Assembly: GCA_012064415.1 (NCBI GenBank)
Contig: SSNU01000064.1
Coordinates: forward strand, 231,613-295,612
Origin: Gyrodactylus bullatarudis
Taxonomy: Eukaryota > Platyhelminthes > Monogenea > Gyrodactylidea > Gyrodactylidae
Direction: 5' to 3'
DNA: 64,000 nucleotides
Part shown: piece after piece, positions 33,593 to 44,900 of the stretch
How positions within the stretch are numbered: position 1 is the first letter of the stretch
Layout of the letters: each line of letters starts with the position of its first letter
Position numbers and translations under genes: made by a program
Notes under the pieces: model-generated
What the model was told of the DNA's origin: nothing
Database searches by the model: none
Seen by the model: the letters and a program-made list of their open reading frames with translations, nothing else

Positions 33593-36464
33593 TAATATAT
33601 TCTATTTAATCATTTCAAGACTTGATGAATCAATGATGAACTCTCACCAAGATTTTCCAATGAGTTTTACTACAAAAGTAAGATCCTTCAAGAAATTAGG
33701 GCTTATATTAAAATTTTTATCTTGAATAAAGAGAACATCAAAAATTTTCTTTTTAAGCACATTTCTGTTGATTTTTTAATCAGAAAATCCAATGTAGAAT
33801 TGGCATATTCCCGAATTTTGATATTATTCTGAGCAGATTTAATGTAACCGTTTCACAAAGCCATTTCCAGACGTATAACTACTGAGATAGTCGGGCATCT
33901 TTTATCAGTGAATTAGACGCGTGAAATCTGAATGTTTTATAAAAAAACCTTTGTTCCAGATCTAGGGAAAACCTATTAGAGCCAGTGAAAAACCTCACAC
34001 TAATGACTTTAACAATCAAAATCAATAATTTTTACTCTTTCCTTATATTTACAACCAGTTTCAATTTTACGTAGATTATTTTATTTATAATAATAATAAT
34101 AATATTTATTAAACAATACATGTGTTATTCATATAAACATAAAAAAGATTCTTATTCGGCGAATTTAGTCAACAAAATAATTGCTTTTATGAATGACTGA
34201 ATTTAAAACGAATTACTTTTGAATCGAATAACTTGAAATGTTTCTCCAATCAAATAGAGTAGATCAGAGTGTTTAAATATCAATAGGATTATAGTCTTTA
34301 ATTAGCAAGTACTTTCCAGTAAATAAATTTTTCCTACAGAGCCTACTAGACTAGGATAGGCCACCATCTCTTTTTTGCATTTGAGAATGAAATTTACTGA
34401 AATACAACTATTCTCTCTCTTCCAATTACAGAGACTTTTTATTCCTCAGACAAGAAATTTATGATAAAAATCTAGAAATTTTTCATCCATCAAAGGACAA
34501 AACTTCCGGCTCATAAAGAGAGACGGTGAAAACTAGGCAAAACTATACCACAGACATATAAATTTAATCATTTTCATTTGAATGAATTGAAGTGAAGTTT
34601 AAAATTTCTTTTCAAAATTGTAATTCAATGGGTTTAGAAAATTTCTCTTTTCAAGGCACTAGTATTAGTAGTTAGTGCAAAGCTAATTAACATGAAGATG
34701 GGAATTTATGATATTTATTAAATTCTCAATATTTTCATCAAGAAATCGAATTTAATCAAATTATTTTGGAATATAGATCATCGCCTTCACGATATGGAGG
34801 AAAAATCACAAAACTTTAGATGAATTCGTCATGTTTCAGGGACTTTGAATCAACAAAATTTCAGAGATTTTCAATTAGGGAAAAAGATCAAAAAATCAAA
34901 ATTTAATTTTTGCATGATGATGGGGTGATTCTCGAAATCTGATTCAGCAAATTTGATTTCTTTGTCCTATTGTGATATTTGGAAATCAACTTCCAAAATC
35001 ACCAAACTAAAAGTTCATGAAATTTGTCATAATTTCCTTAAAAATTGATTTTTTCAAAATTTTACTTTATTAACTTATCTAGTATCTTGGGATGAGTAGG
35101 AATTATATTTCTATCTTACGTCAGAAACGTGTTTTGTTCAGTCATAAAGAGTTCAATTTTCGTTTTAATTATTTTGAAAAATCGATTGAAAAATAGTAAG
35201 TAAATTTTAGACCCAATTAATGATCGAAAACTATTAGGATGTCTCATCTCAATTTACACATTTCGATTTACAAATTTAAAATTACTCTTATTCAGTAATT
35301 CAACGATGATATAATAATACATCTTTGAAAAGAGAAATAATTTTTGTTTATATCAAACCATTCAATTGATATTTTCATACTGTTATAAAGAAATATTCAT
35401 CTTTTACAATTATGACAATTTTACAAGAGTTTATACGGTCGTCATTCATATGGAAAGAATCCGCGAACAAGGCATATCTACTCGCCGTAGAAGCTTTTGG
35501 CGATAATTGTATCTCACGTAAAATATGTATTCTCGCTTCAGAGAAGGAAACATGACCTTTACCCGTAAAAAGAGAATCCCTCCTCTAATAATAATAAATT
35601 TCTAACTGTACATTCCTAAGCGTACCTAAAAACCATGTGTTATGCAAAGCAATCTCTGAGACTTTAATGGTTAATGGATTCGAAAAGAGTAGCCATGGAC
35701 TATGAAACACTGATTTTAATAAATTCGAAATTCTAAAAGCAAATTCAATTCGAATAAAAAATAATAAGCGCCAAAATGTCTTTCTTGATTCAAGAATCTT
35801 GATCTACGCAAATAATCCTGAAAATCTGATCCCAAAAAAAATTTATTACCAAGTCCTATTTAGTAGGAGTAGATTTTGAAAAATTTTGAGCCTCCAAAAG
35901 CCTTGCAAAGTGGACTAGAAATATAGATGATTTTGAATTTGTTTAAGTTTTCATTCGATCATGTTCCTTACATAATAATTGACATAATAAACCTAAAGTT
36001 TCAATTTTTTTCATTCAACAGCAAAAGTTGATGATACTATTTTCAAGCAAATTTGGATTTTTCAATTCCCTTGAGCATGAAATGTTGATTTTTAAGCTTT
36101 GTTCTGATCAAAATTAATAGTAAGCTTGTTTGTCAATGAAATCTTTGACTACTACGTGAAAAATCGTGTAAACAAAGATAGAAAATATTTTTTCTTGCAA
36201 TATTTTTACCTCTTTTGTGTCTCAAGCTAAAATATCAGTAAGACCGTAAATTCTATATATCATTAGAATTGTCTCTTCAAGCTTGATCAGATAATAACCT
36301 TGGCTAAAAATCGATAATTTGCAAAATCTATTTCTACTATCTAGAACACCCTTTGGCAAGACGCAATGCCATTTTCTTTCATACACTCAATGTTTTAGAT
36401 TCATTTAGAGCTTTTAGAAATATGTAAGAAAATATATTTAGAACAAAATGCGCATTTCTCAAAG

Positions 36465-36665
36465 GATCATCAGTGGTCTCTCTTTGAAAATGATAAAAGT
36501 TTAAATTTGAATGAAAAATTATAATTTACAATTCCCAAAGAAATAGTAAATGTTAAAGAATATAAGAGTCATGAATGGAAATAAGAATATTATGTAAGCT
36601 GAATAAACACCAAAAACTATTCAATAAATAGCAACAGTGAAGAGGAAAAGGTGAAAAAGCTCACA
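36465..36665 (+). repeat. Direct repeat, copy 1
   Basis: Shares a colinear order of blocks with 37405-37620: CATTTCTCAAAGGATCAT, CAAAGAAATAGTAAA, AAACACCAAAA, AATAAATAGC and GTGAAAAAGCTCACAT(A/C)GGCCA. Differences are scattered substitutions and small indels, so it is an older duplication than the protease one. Confidence 0.6.
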
Positions 36666-37404
36666 TAGGCCACGGTAGTTGAAGATTAAACGAATAATTC
36701 TTTTGAACACACAAATTAGGTTTATACATGTTGATGAAAAATTTCTCCTTCGCCCACACATCTGTACTGTCATCCCCTGGGTTTTTTTTAAATAGAAAAA
36801 TTAGAAATTGAAGCAGCATGGTTTTCCTGTTTTAGATGTCTGGTCACCGTGGTATCTTTATTGAAATGATCATGAGATCTAGTTGATAACTTCCTAATAG
36901 TACGAAGCACCACAGTCACACTGAAACTTGTAAATCAATAGAGTCTTTTCTTGAGGGTCAAGTAAATCCTTATGGATTAAACTGAACAATCTCTGAGTTT
37001 TGAATACAATTTTCAATTGTATATTGTCATAATGTTGATCGATGAGATTATTGAGTCTTCTCCCAACATCATTACTAAAACCATCACCTTTGAAGTTTCA
37101 TGAAAACTTTTGTTTTTATAATACAATAAAAGAATGAAGAACCTTTTTGTCATAATTCCCAAAAAAAATTATTCATCAAACAAATAAGAAAAATATCTTT
37201 CATAGTCTCGAAATCAACACATACAAATCAGACAAATCGGACGAGTGTATATCATTTTTTAATATATGTCAAGTTTATTTACCCTTTTTACACTGGATAT
37301 CATAAAAATAATCAATTCCTTTGTAAATAGAGACTAACTAATATTCACAAACAAACCAGTAAATTCAAAATTCAAAAGTTGGAAGAGAATATATTAAATC
37401 ACTA

Positions 37405-37620
37405 AATGTACATTTCTCAAAGGATCATTAGTAGTGTCACTTTAAAAATGATAGAATTTTAAAAAGTCAATGAATATAATAATATACAAATTCTCAAAGA
37501 AATAGTAAAAGATTAAGAAACAGAATAAAATGTGAGCTAAAAAACACCAAAACTCTCTAATAAATAGCGGAAATGGAGAGAAAAGTGAAAAAGCTCACAT
37601 CGGCCAGGGTAGTTGAATTA
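37405..37620 (+). repeat. Direct repeat, copy 2
   Basis: Second copy of the block described at 36465-36665, about 940 bp away in the same orientation. It lies less than 700 bp from the protease duplication unit. Confidence 0.6.
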
Positions 37621-38244
37621 TGAACTTAAGAGGATTCTCGGACGTTTATGAAAATTTACGTGAATATTTAGCTCGTAATAAACCAGTAAAGGTGGGATAG
37701 GTGCTTTATCACCGTAAAGCTGACTGATTCAACGTTGAGAAACTATGATTTTAAAGAAATTTTCTGGAATTTCTACTTAAAATTTTGATTTAGCACCGAA
37801 TTGCTATTTTTTTCGAATTTTGGGTTGAAAAATATTTATGTTTTGGAAGCGGCATTCTTTTAGATTCAAGGTTACTCGTCTAATTAGATTTCTGGATCCT
37901 TTTCACTACTTAATAATTATTTATTGATTATAATCAATAAAATTTCAAATAGCTTTAAAAAATGGTGGGTCTTCCAAAAAATGAAATTTCTCATGTGTAT
38001 TGTTAAATATTTGCTGTTAACTTTAAATAATCGATTGAGAAACATCGAGGATATTTCATTCAGAATATTGGAATATCTCATTTACACTAGTTTCAAGTTT
38101 TAAATATAAACTAACTACTTGTAAGGCGTAGGTCGCATTTTATGGGTGTTGCGCTATTGTATCATTTAGCCGAAGATTGTTATAAACCATTTATAAAAAT
38201 AATATTCTCTTGAAATGTCTTAAACTTTTTTATATTCGAATGAT

Positions 38245-39078
38245 TTATAAATTTTCTTGGATAAATTTCAAGTTGTTTTTCAATCTTGGATAGATATCGA
38301 ATCTTATTTCAACACTTTTGCCGTTTCTTAACGTAACTTTTCCCATCTCACCAGAGACGACACCAACAATTTCCTTTGTACTTGCCAGCATGATGGGGCC
38401 GCCAGAGTCTCCAGATCCAGCATTCTGAATATTCCTACCCTCATAGTTTACACAAATTGGATCATTCATAATCAATTTTTCACTTGATGAAAGTAGGCAT
38501 TTCGAAGCCTTTAGGTTTCCAGTCTTCAAAAGACCTGAATCTTTCTCTTTATCAGCATAGTCCAGACCGTATCCACTAAGGAAAAGTGGCGTATTAACCT
38601 TGACAGGATCTTCTAGGTTCACTTTACCGATGCCTACAAACTTTCCAAGTTTTGCGGACTTTTCTAGTGTCATTATAGTTAAATCGAAGCCGTTAACAAG
38701 GTTTGTTAGCATAAACGTGAAAGATCTCTTGCAGAGTTTTTTATATTTTGGTGTCATGGCAATATCAGTTACCAGATAAGGTTCATTTGTATCTTCATCA
38801 TCTGTTATTCCAAGATATACCTATAATCAGAATCAGCAACTTAACAAACTAACTGAAATATCTTCATAGTCCAAGCCTTCTGAGCAGACACAATGACCGG
38901 CAGTGAGAACTTTATTTGGACCAATAAGACTACCACTACAGGCTGAATCATCGAGTATCAAGTAGGCCAGAAAAGGAAGACTTGATGTGTCCTCCAGCTT
39001 ATCTCCCTTGAATACAGTCATACGAGCTGCGTGAGCACTCAACACAAGGTTCAGAACAATACTGACTATCAAAAGCAT
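38245..39078 (-). CDS. S1-family serine protease, copy 1
   Basis: Two exons (39078-38854, 38820-38245) across a 33-bp intron give 266 residues. MLLIVSIVLNLVLSAHA is a signal peptide. LTAGHC carries the catalytic His, NGFDLTIMTL the Asp and GSGDSGGPI the Ser; CSGSLIGPNKVLTAGHC supplies the Cys42-Cys58 pair and CLLSSSEKLIMNDPIC the 168-182 pair. All three catalytic residues are present, so an active secreted protease is likely. Two oddities: the mature N-terminus lacks the usual R-IVGG activation site (here RMTVFKGD), and the residue six before the Ser is Asn instead of the trypsin Asp189, with no Cys191; specificity is therefore not trypsin-like. A TATA-like TTATAAATA lies about 30 bp upstream of the ATG, without a splice acceptor. 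Confidence 0.88.
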
Positions 39079-39106
39079 TCTTGATCTTGGAATTGGTTTC
39101 TTGATT

Positions 39107-39116
39107 ATATTTATAA
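39107..39116 (-). promoter_or_regulatory. TATA-like box of protease copy 1
   Basis: On the minus strand the sequence TTATAAATATA sits about 30-40 bp before the ATG, leaving room for only a very short leader. An identical copy lies 2,722 bp further on. Confidence 0.5.
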
Positions 39117-39198
39117 CCGTTTTATTTCAAAGGTTAAATATTTGCCTATTTTTCTCTAAAATTTCCAAATTTTTTGAAAATTGAAAATTATTTGTACT

Positions 39199-40819
39199 AT
39201 GTTTGATCTATTTCACAATAACTAGAATTTTCTTGCTACACGTGTTATAAGATTGGAATGACGGATTAAGGTTTTAGATTTCATTCAAGAAATAATTTTT
39301 ATCAATATTAGGACTAAAGTTGACGAGTTTTCTTAGCCATTCTCATAGAATTCAGTTCCCAGATGATGCTTGGCATATTTTTACATAGGGGAATTATTCT
39401 ATACTTCGGTAATGCCATTTATTCCCATAACTTTCCTGAGACATCATAGATATACGAGTTTGAATGGTTCCCTTTAAAATGAGATCAATTTGTACTTTCA
39501 CTGAGTTATTGTATAGCAAACCCCCTTTCTTCCTATTTCACGTTGTGAGATTTCTCATTGTTGTAAGGGTCATTTTACTGGGTTTTCACATGTTAAAAAT
39601 ATAGCCAATCAAATTGAAGTTTCTCAAAACCATATCATTTCATGAAGCATTCCCAGTTTTTATATTATTTTAAAATTTGAAAAAAATGAAAACTTACCGC
39701 AAGGGATTCGTTTAAATTTCGTCGATGTTAAAAACTCTTTCAATCAGCCTCCCACTTTTTTTCAGAATTTTTTTCTTCAACTGGTAAAAGTGGGTAACAT
39801 GAGTAGGATTCCAAAAGAATCTTCAAAAAATTCGAATTCCTGATGAAAATACCAAGATTTCTGTAAAAATCATAGATTCCCGACTTCATATCAATAAGCT
39901 TTACGTTCCTATCTTCTTGATTATTAAAATAATCGTGGAAAATGAAAAAAATTAAACGAGGCACTATACTATTTGGATACATTATTGATACCAGATGAGA
40001 ATCTAAACATATTGATAAATAAATGGAATAAAAATAATTGATACAATGAAATTCATTATTGAAAATAATATTTGTCATTTAAATAGAAATTTATTATTTT
40101 CTTTTTTACTAATTTCAGGTGTATTCTGAAAAGTTTCCAACAGAAAAAAGATGTGCTGCATTCTAACTTAAAATAATAACTAAAAATAATTTTTTAGATC
40201 TAAAAGATTTGAAAAGTATTATTTTCGATTCTAAGGTATTATTTGAATACTTAATCGCGAATTTACAATAAATATCTCACATTAACTACTTACAAGTAAA
40301 CAGAATAAAAATTTGAGAAAAAAATAAATGTTGAGATTAATCTAAAATATCGAGATAATATCCAAATTACTATCTCCAAGGTTATTTTTGAGCTTACTAA
40401 ATTCTTAGACAATGAAAAAATGAGGAGTGAGCTCATTGATATCAATGAAATAAAATGCTGTAATAAAGAATCATTATTTTAATACCTTATCTTCAAAATA
40501 ATACAAACAAATTACCTCTTTTTTTCTATTGTTTTAAAAGGATATGGATTTGAAAACCTTTAAAAAAAATTTCGATATGAGTATTCAGGGTCTAGATACT
40601 TGGATCTCTCTCAACAACACAATTGGACTGAAAAAAATCATTGAGTAGTAAGATAAATGACTTTTATTTGACGGTGAAGTAAGAAAATGTCCAGCAAAAG
40701 GCTATTGGATGAGCTTATTGGAATATATAACGAATTTATGGCAAGCTGAGATCCATCAAACAATATTTAATGTGAGTATTTCTTTGCATTAATAAATAGA
40801 TTTGATTAGTTGATAATAA
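39199..40819. other. Spacer between the protease copies, no gene
   Basis: Contains a family A arm fragment (39760-39910, with ATAGATTCCCGACTTCATATC) and otherwise unremarkable AT-rich sequence. The ~1.6-kb spacer is not itself repeated on either side, so the duplication is not a simple larger tandem array. Confidence 0.5.
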
Positions 40820-41920
40820 TTTTAAATATAAACTAACTACTTGTAAGGCGTAGGTCGCATTTTATGGGTGTTGCGCTATTGTATCATTTAGCCGAAGATT
40901 GTTATAAACCATTTATAAAAATAATATTCTCTTGAAATGTCTTAAACTTTTTTATATTCGAATGATTTATAAATTTTCTTGGATAAATTTCAAGTTGTTT
41001 TTCAATCTTGGATAGATATCGAATCTTATTTCAACACTTTTGCCGTTTCTTAACGTAACTTTTCCCATCTCACCAGAGACGACACCAACAATTTCCTTTG
41101 TACTTGCCAGCATGATGGGGCCGCCAGAGTCTCCAGATCCAGCATTCTGAATATTCCTACCCTCATAGTTTACACAAATTGGATCATTCATAATCAATTT
41201 TTCACTTGATGAAAGTAGGCATTTCGAAGCCTTTAGGTTTCCAGTCTTCAAAAGACCTGAATCTTTCTCTTTATCAGCATAGTCCAGACCGTATCCACTA
41301 AGGAAAAGTGGCGTATTAACCTTGACAGGATCTTCTAGGTTCACTTTACCGATGCCTACAAACTTTCCAAGTTTTGCGGACTTTTCTAGTGTCATTATAG
41401 TTAAATCGAAGCCGTTAACAAGGTTTGTTAGCATAAACGTGAAAGATCTCTTGCAGAGTTTTTTATATTTTGGTGTCATGGCAATATCAGTTACCAGATA
41501 AGGTTCATTTGTATCTTCATCATCTGTTATTCCAAGATATACCTATAATCAGAATCAGCAACTTAACAAACTAACTGAAATATCTTCATAGTCCAAGCCT
41601 TCTGAGCAGACACAATGACCGGCAGTGAGAACTTTATTTGGACCAATAAGACTACCACTACAGGCTGAATCATCGAGTATCAAGTAGGCCAGAAAAGGAA
41701 GACTTGATGTGTCCTCCAGCTTATCTCCCTTGAATACAGTCATACGAGCTGCGTGAGCACTCAACACAAGGTTCAGAACAATACTGACTATCAAAAGCAT
41801 TCTTGATCTTGGAATTGGTTTCTTGATTATATTTATAACCGTTTTATTTCAAAGGTTAAATATTTGCCTATTTTTCTCTAAAATTTCCAAATTTTTTGAA
41901 AATTGAAAATTATTTGTACT
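40820..41920 (-). repeat. 1.1-kb duplication unit, copy 2 (serine protease)
   Basis: Second copy of 38098-39198 in the same orientation, apparently identical over its full length. Starts at the TTTTAAATATAAAC block and ends at TTATTTGTACT. Confidence 0.9.
40967..41800 (-). CDS. S1-family serine protease, copy 2
   Basis: Exons 41800-41576 and 41542-40967 with the same 33-bp intron; the 266-residue product is identical to the copy at 38245-39078. The triad His, Asp and Ser, the Asn in the S1 pocket and the non-canonical activation region are the same. The TATA-like box is retained at 41829-41838. Complete identity, including the intron and flanks, points to a very recent duplication, ongoing gene conversion or an assembly artefact. 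Both copies look expressible. Confidence 0.88.
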
Positions 41921-44900
41921 CAAATGTTTGATCATTCTCCTAATAATAACCCAAACAATTATTTATTCTCCAAAGTTTAGATATTCGGTATTTCTTACAT
42001 CGAGAATATTTCAGTAGGATAGTAGTTTGAAATACTGAATTTCTTTGCAAAAATTTTAAAATTATAACTTAAATAAAATTTTATTATTACCAAAAAGTTT
42101 AAATCCTCAACTTCATCAGCAATTATAGTTGATGTTTTGTGATTTGTTAAAATATTTTCAAAAAGATTATAATATAGCTATCACGATCTAATACAGTTTG
42201 AGTTTCATTTTTATGCGTCTGATTACTCACAAATTGAGAAATCTTCAAATTTTTACCTCTGTATTATGTGTCGATTAAATATCATTAAAATTATTGGCTA
42301 CATAAATAAAGCTTCATTCACCAAAAAACTTTGTTTGTTCTTAACCAGTTAGAATATTGAGATTATCTCAAGTAACTGAATTAGATTTTGATGAAGTTGA
42401 AAATTGTAAAATACATATTTGTAATTTCCATGATGGCTATATTAATCAAGCAAAATAAAGATAATTTTTCCATTCGAAGAGTGCACCAAATATTAAAATC
42501 ATCCGAAATGTCAAAAATACAACATGATTTATAAAAAAATTTTATGAAAAAAATAAACTACCAAAACCGGAATTGAAGCATCAGTTGTTTTTCTTCCTAA
42601 CATTACAAGTACATCTGAATGAATGGATTCTATAGAATCTGAAAGTTGCCGGCAACTCAAATTAAACTGAATAATTTGAAAGATAAAAGAGAATATGGAA
42701 ATTATGGCGTATTTCAAATTTCCGAATTTCCATATTTTTGAACACGATGTTGAATATTTTTGCTTGAATCATCAAGATTTCATGGATTTTCGAGTAGGGA
42801 AGAGATGAGCGTTCTTCAGATTCAGAAATACTCCGAAAATTTCCGAATTACCACAAGTTTACTTCTGATTTAAACAAAAATATAACTATGAAATAAGTTT
42901 TGATTAGTTTTACTGTATTGCAATCCTACACATTTTTAATCAAATAACAATTCTTCTCTAGCGTTAAATTTTATAATGTCTTAGCAAGCTATCTCCCTGG
43001 TAGGTTGATATCATTAATCCTTGATCTATTACTGTATTATCAGAGCTTGAAGAACGATAGATAGGTCCAATTAAGATCCTAGGTACCCTTAGAGATGGTT
43101 CTTGCGAAGAAGAAGAAGGTATCAAATTTCATTTAGAAATTTTATAAGCTCTTGAATTTTAATATGAATAATTTTCGAAAAAATATATATTTCACAAGAT
43201 AATCGAAAATCAATACTTGTTTTAATAATTTTATTTTCGGGACCTTTACGGATTTTTTCAGACGAATCCGAATCTGAATTATCTGAAGAACTCTAGAAGA
43301 GATGATCAAAAAATCAAAATTCAATTTTCACTCGATGACAGGGGTGATTCTCAAAACCATATTCAGCATATTTGATTTCTTTGTCAAATCGTGATCCAAA
43401 AATCAACTTTGAATTACTTTCTCACTTTGAAATCAGCAAAAATTTTCAACACAATGTTAAAAAAGATTGGAATTTGGCGCTTAACTGGGATTTTAAATAT
43501 CTCCTTAAATTTAGGTCTTTCCAAAATGATTATCTTCATTTCAAGAATGTGGACTAGATTCAGAAAGATCTTGATCAAATTCCCTTTCTTGATGAAAAAA
43601 TAGAGAAAATAAATTCTGTGTTCGGTCAGATTCAAATTTTCACGGAATTTTTATGAAATGATTCAATTTTTAAGTATTTTCCCTGCAGCATGTGGAAATA
43701 AATAAAAATACATGCATTGCACTACTATTAATTCTTGTATTATGATTAAAACCACGATAGAGAAAGAGAGACATCGTAGTGAAGATATGTACACTTTGTA
43801 AATACTAAATGCACTTTATATGTAACTAACCACTTGTTATCCCATAATAAAAAAACAACAAAATCTACTATAAAAGCAACCAAAGAGGAAATCAATCAAG
43901 AATTACTTGGGAGCATATCTACAAAATTAGAATATCGCAAAGCTTAGACCATCATAAGTGAGTTTATTCCATGCTGAATCCGATGATGTCAATTTTGTCA
44001 GCTTGAGCAAAAAAAAACAGCTGTGAATAATGATGTCAAGTAGCTTGGAATTGTTGCTACAATCACAAATTTTAATTTTTCTACTTGAAAACAGAATAAT
44101 CTTTTACCAAAAAAATACAAGTATATTTTCGAAATAAAAATTTCATTTTAAAGACTTATAACTGATGTCTCCAATAATTTTATCGAACTATTTTTTTAAA
44201 AACTTCAACATTAGATCTAATGCTCGTTGAACGAGTCCAACTGTCGATTATAACTACTTAGTCTATCAGTTTTTTTGTTCAAGAAATTTAACAGTATTAT
44301 TCACAGGTTTTTTCTTCTTCTTAAACTTATACTTTTGTATACCAAAATGAATACTTTAAAATATAGGATTTGAGACTTAAAGCTAATTTTCGGTGTTTTT
44401 TGGTACCAGCCCTATTGGATATCCATCAGAAGAAGAATTAGACATTTTATGAGGTGAGAATGAATCACACTGTCAATGTCACAATGATAGAAGTTTCCTC
44501 TTTTTACCATAAAATTTAAAACTAGTTGACATGAAGATGAGAACTCAATATTTTTACAAAATTCTCTATAGCTTTCACCGGAAAAGCGGGAACAAAAATA
44601 TAATTTTTGAGTTCAATTTTTAATCTCGAAAATTTTATTTATCTCAAGATATTGAAGCCATAACTAAAAAGCTAAAATTTTGGGTCATTTCGAATTGTGA
44701 TTTCCAAAAGCTCGATTTTCCATAAGCAAGTTTTCATAGTCATCTAGCAGCAAAAATCCAATTTAACCGAAAAATATTGAGATTTTTGTAAAATTGATGA
44801 ATTCTTATCTTCATCAGAGATAAATTGGTTAAATTAGAGAACAGTTGCCTCCTCTTATTTCTCTCTAAGTTTACTTTGAATTGTGTTGGTCTTTTTATTA

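Larger units (their letters stand above)
33593..38097. other. Gene-free repeat region upstream of the protease copies
   Basis: Contains a family B copy (33860-33935), a family A arm (34680-35060) and a direct repeat pair (36465-36665 and 37405-37620). No supported coding frame. Confidence 0.45.
38098..39198 (-). repeat. 1.1-kb duplication unit, copy 1 (serine protease)
   Basis: Matches 40820-41920 at a constant offset of 2,722 bp, with no difference found where compared, including both exons, the intron, the 3' flank and the putative promoter. The left boundary is sharp (G against A just outside). At the right edge a 3-base difference is followed by ten more shared bases before divergence. 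Confidence 0.9.

Noticed and set aside
42529..42717. 62-codon minus-strand frame with a signal-peptide-like start and a GTAGTT donor candidate
   Set aside because: Suggestive, but no downstream exon with an acceptor keeps a convincing frame; too short to support.
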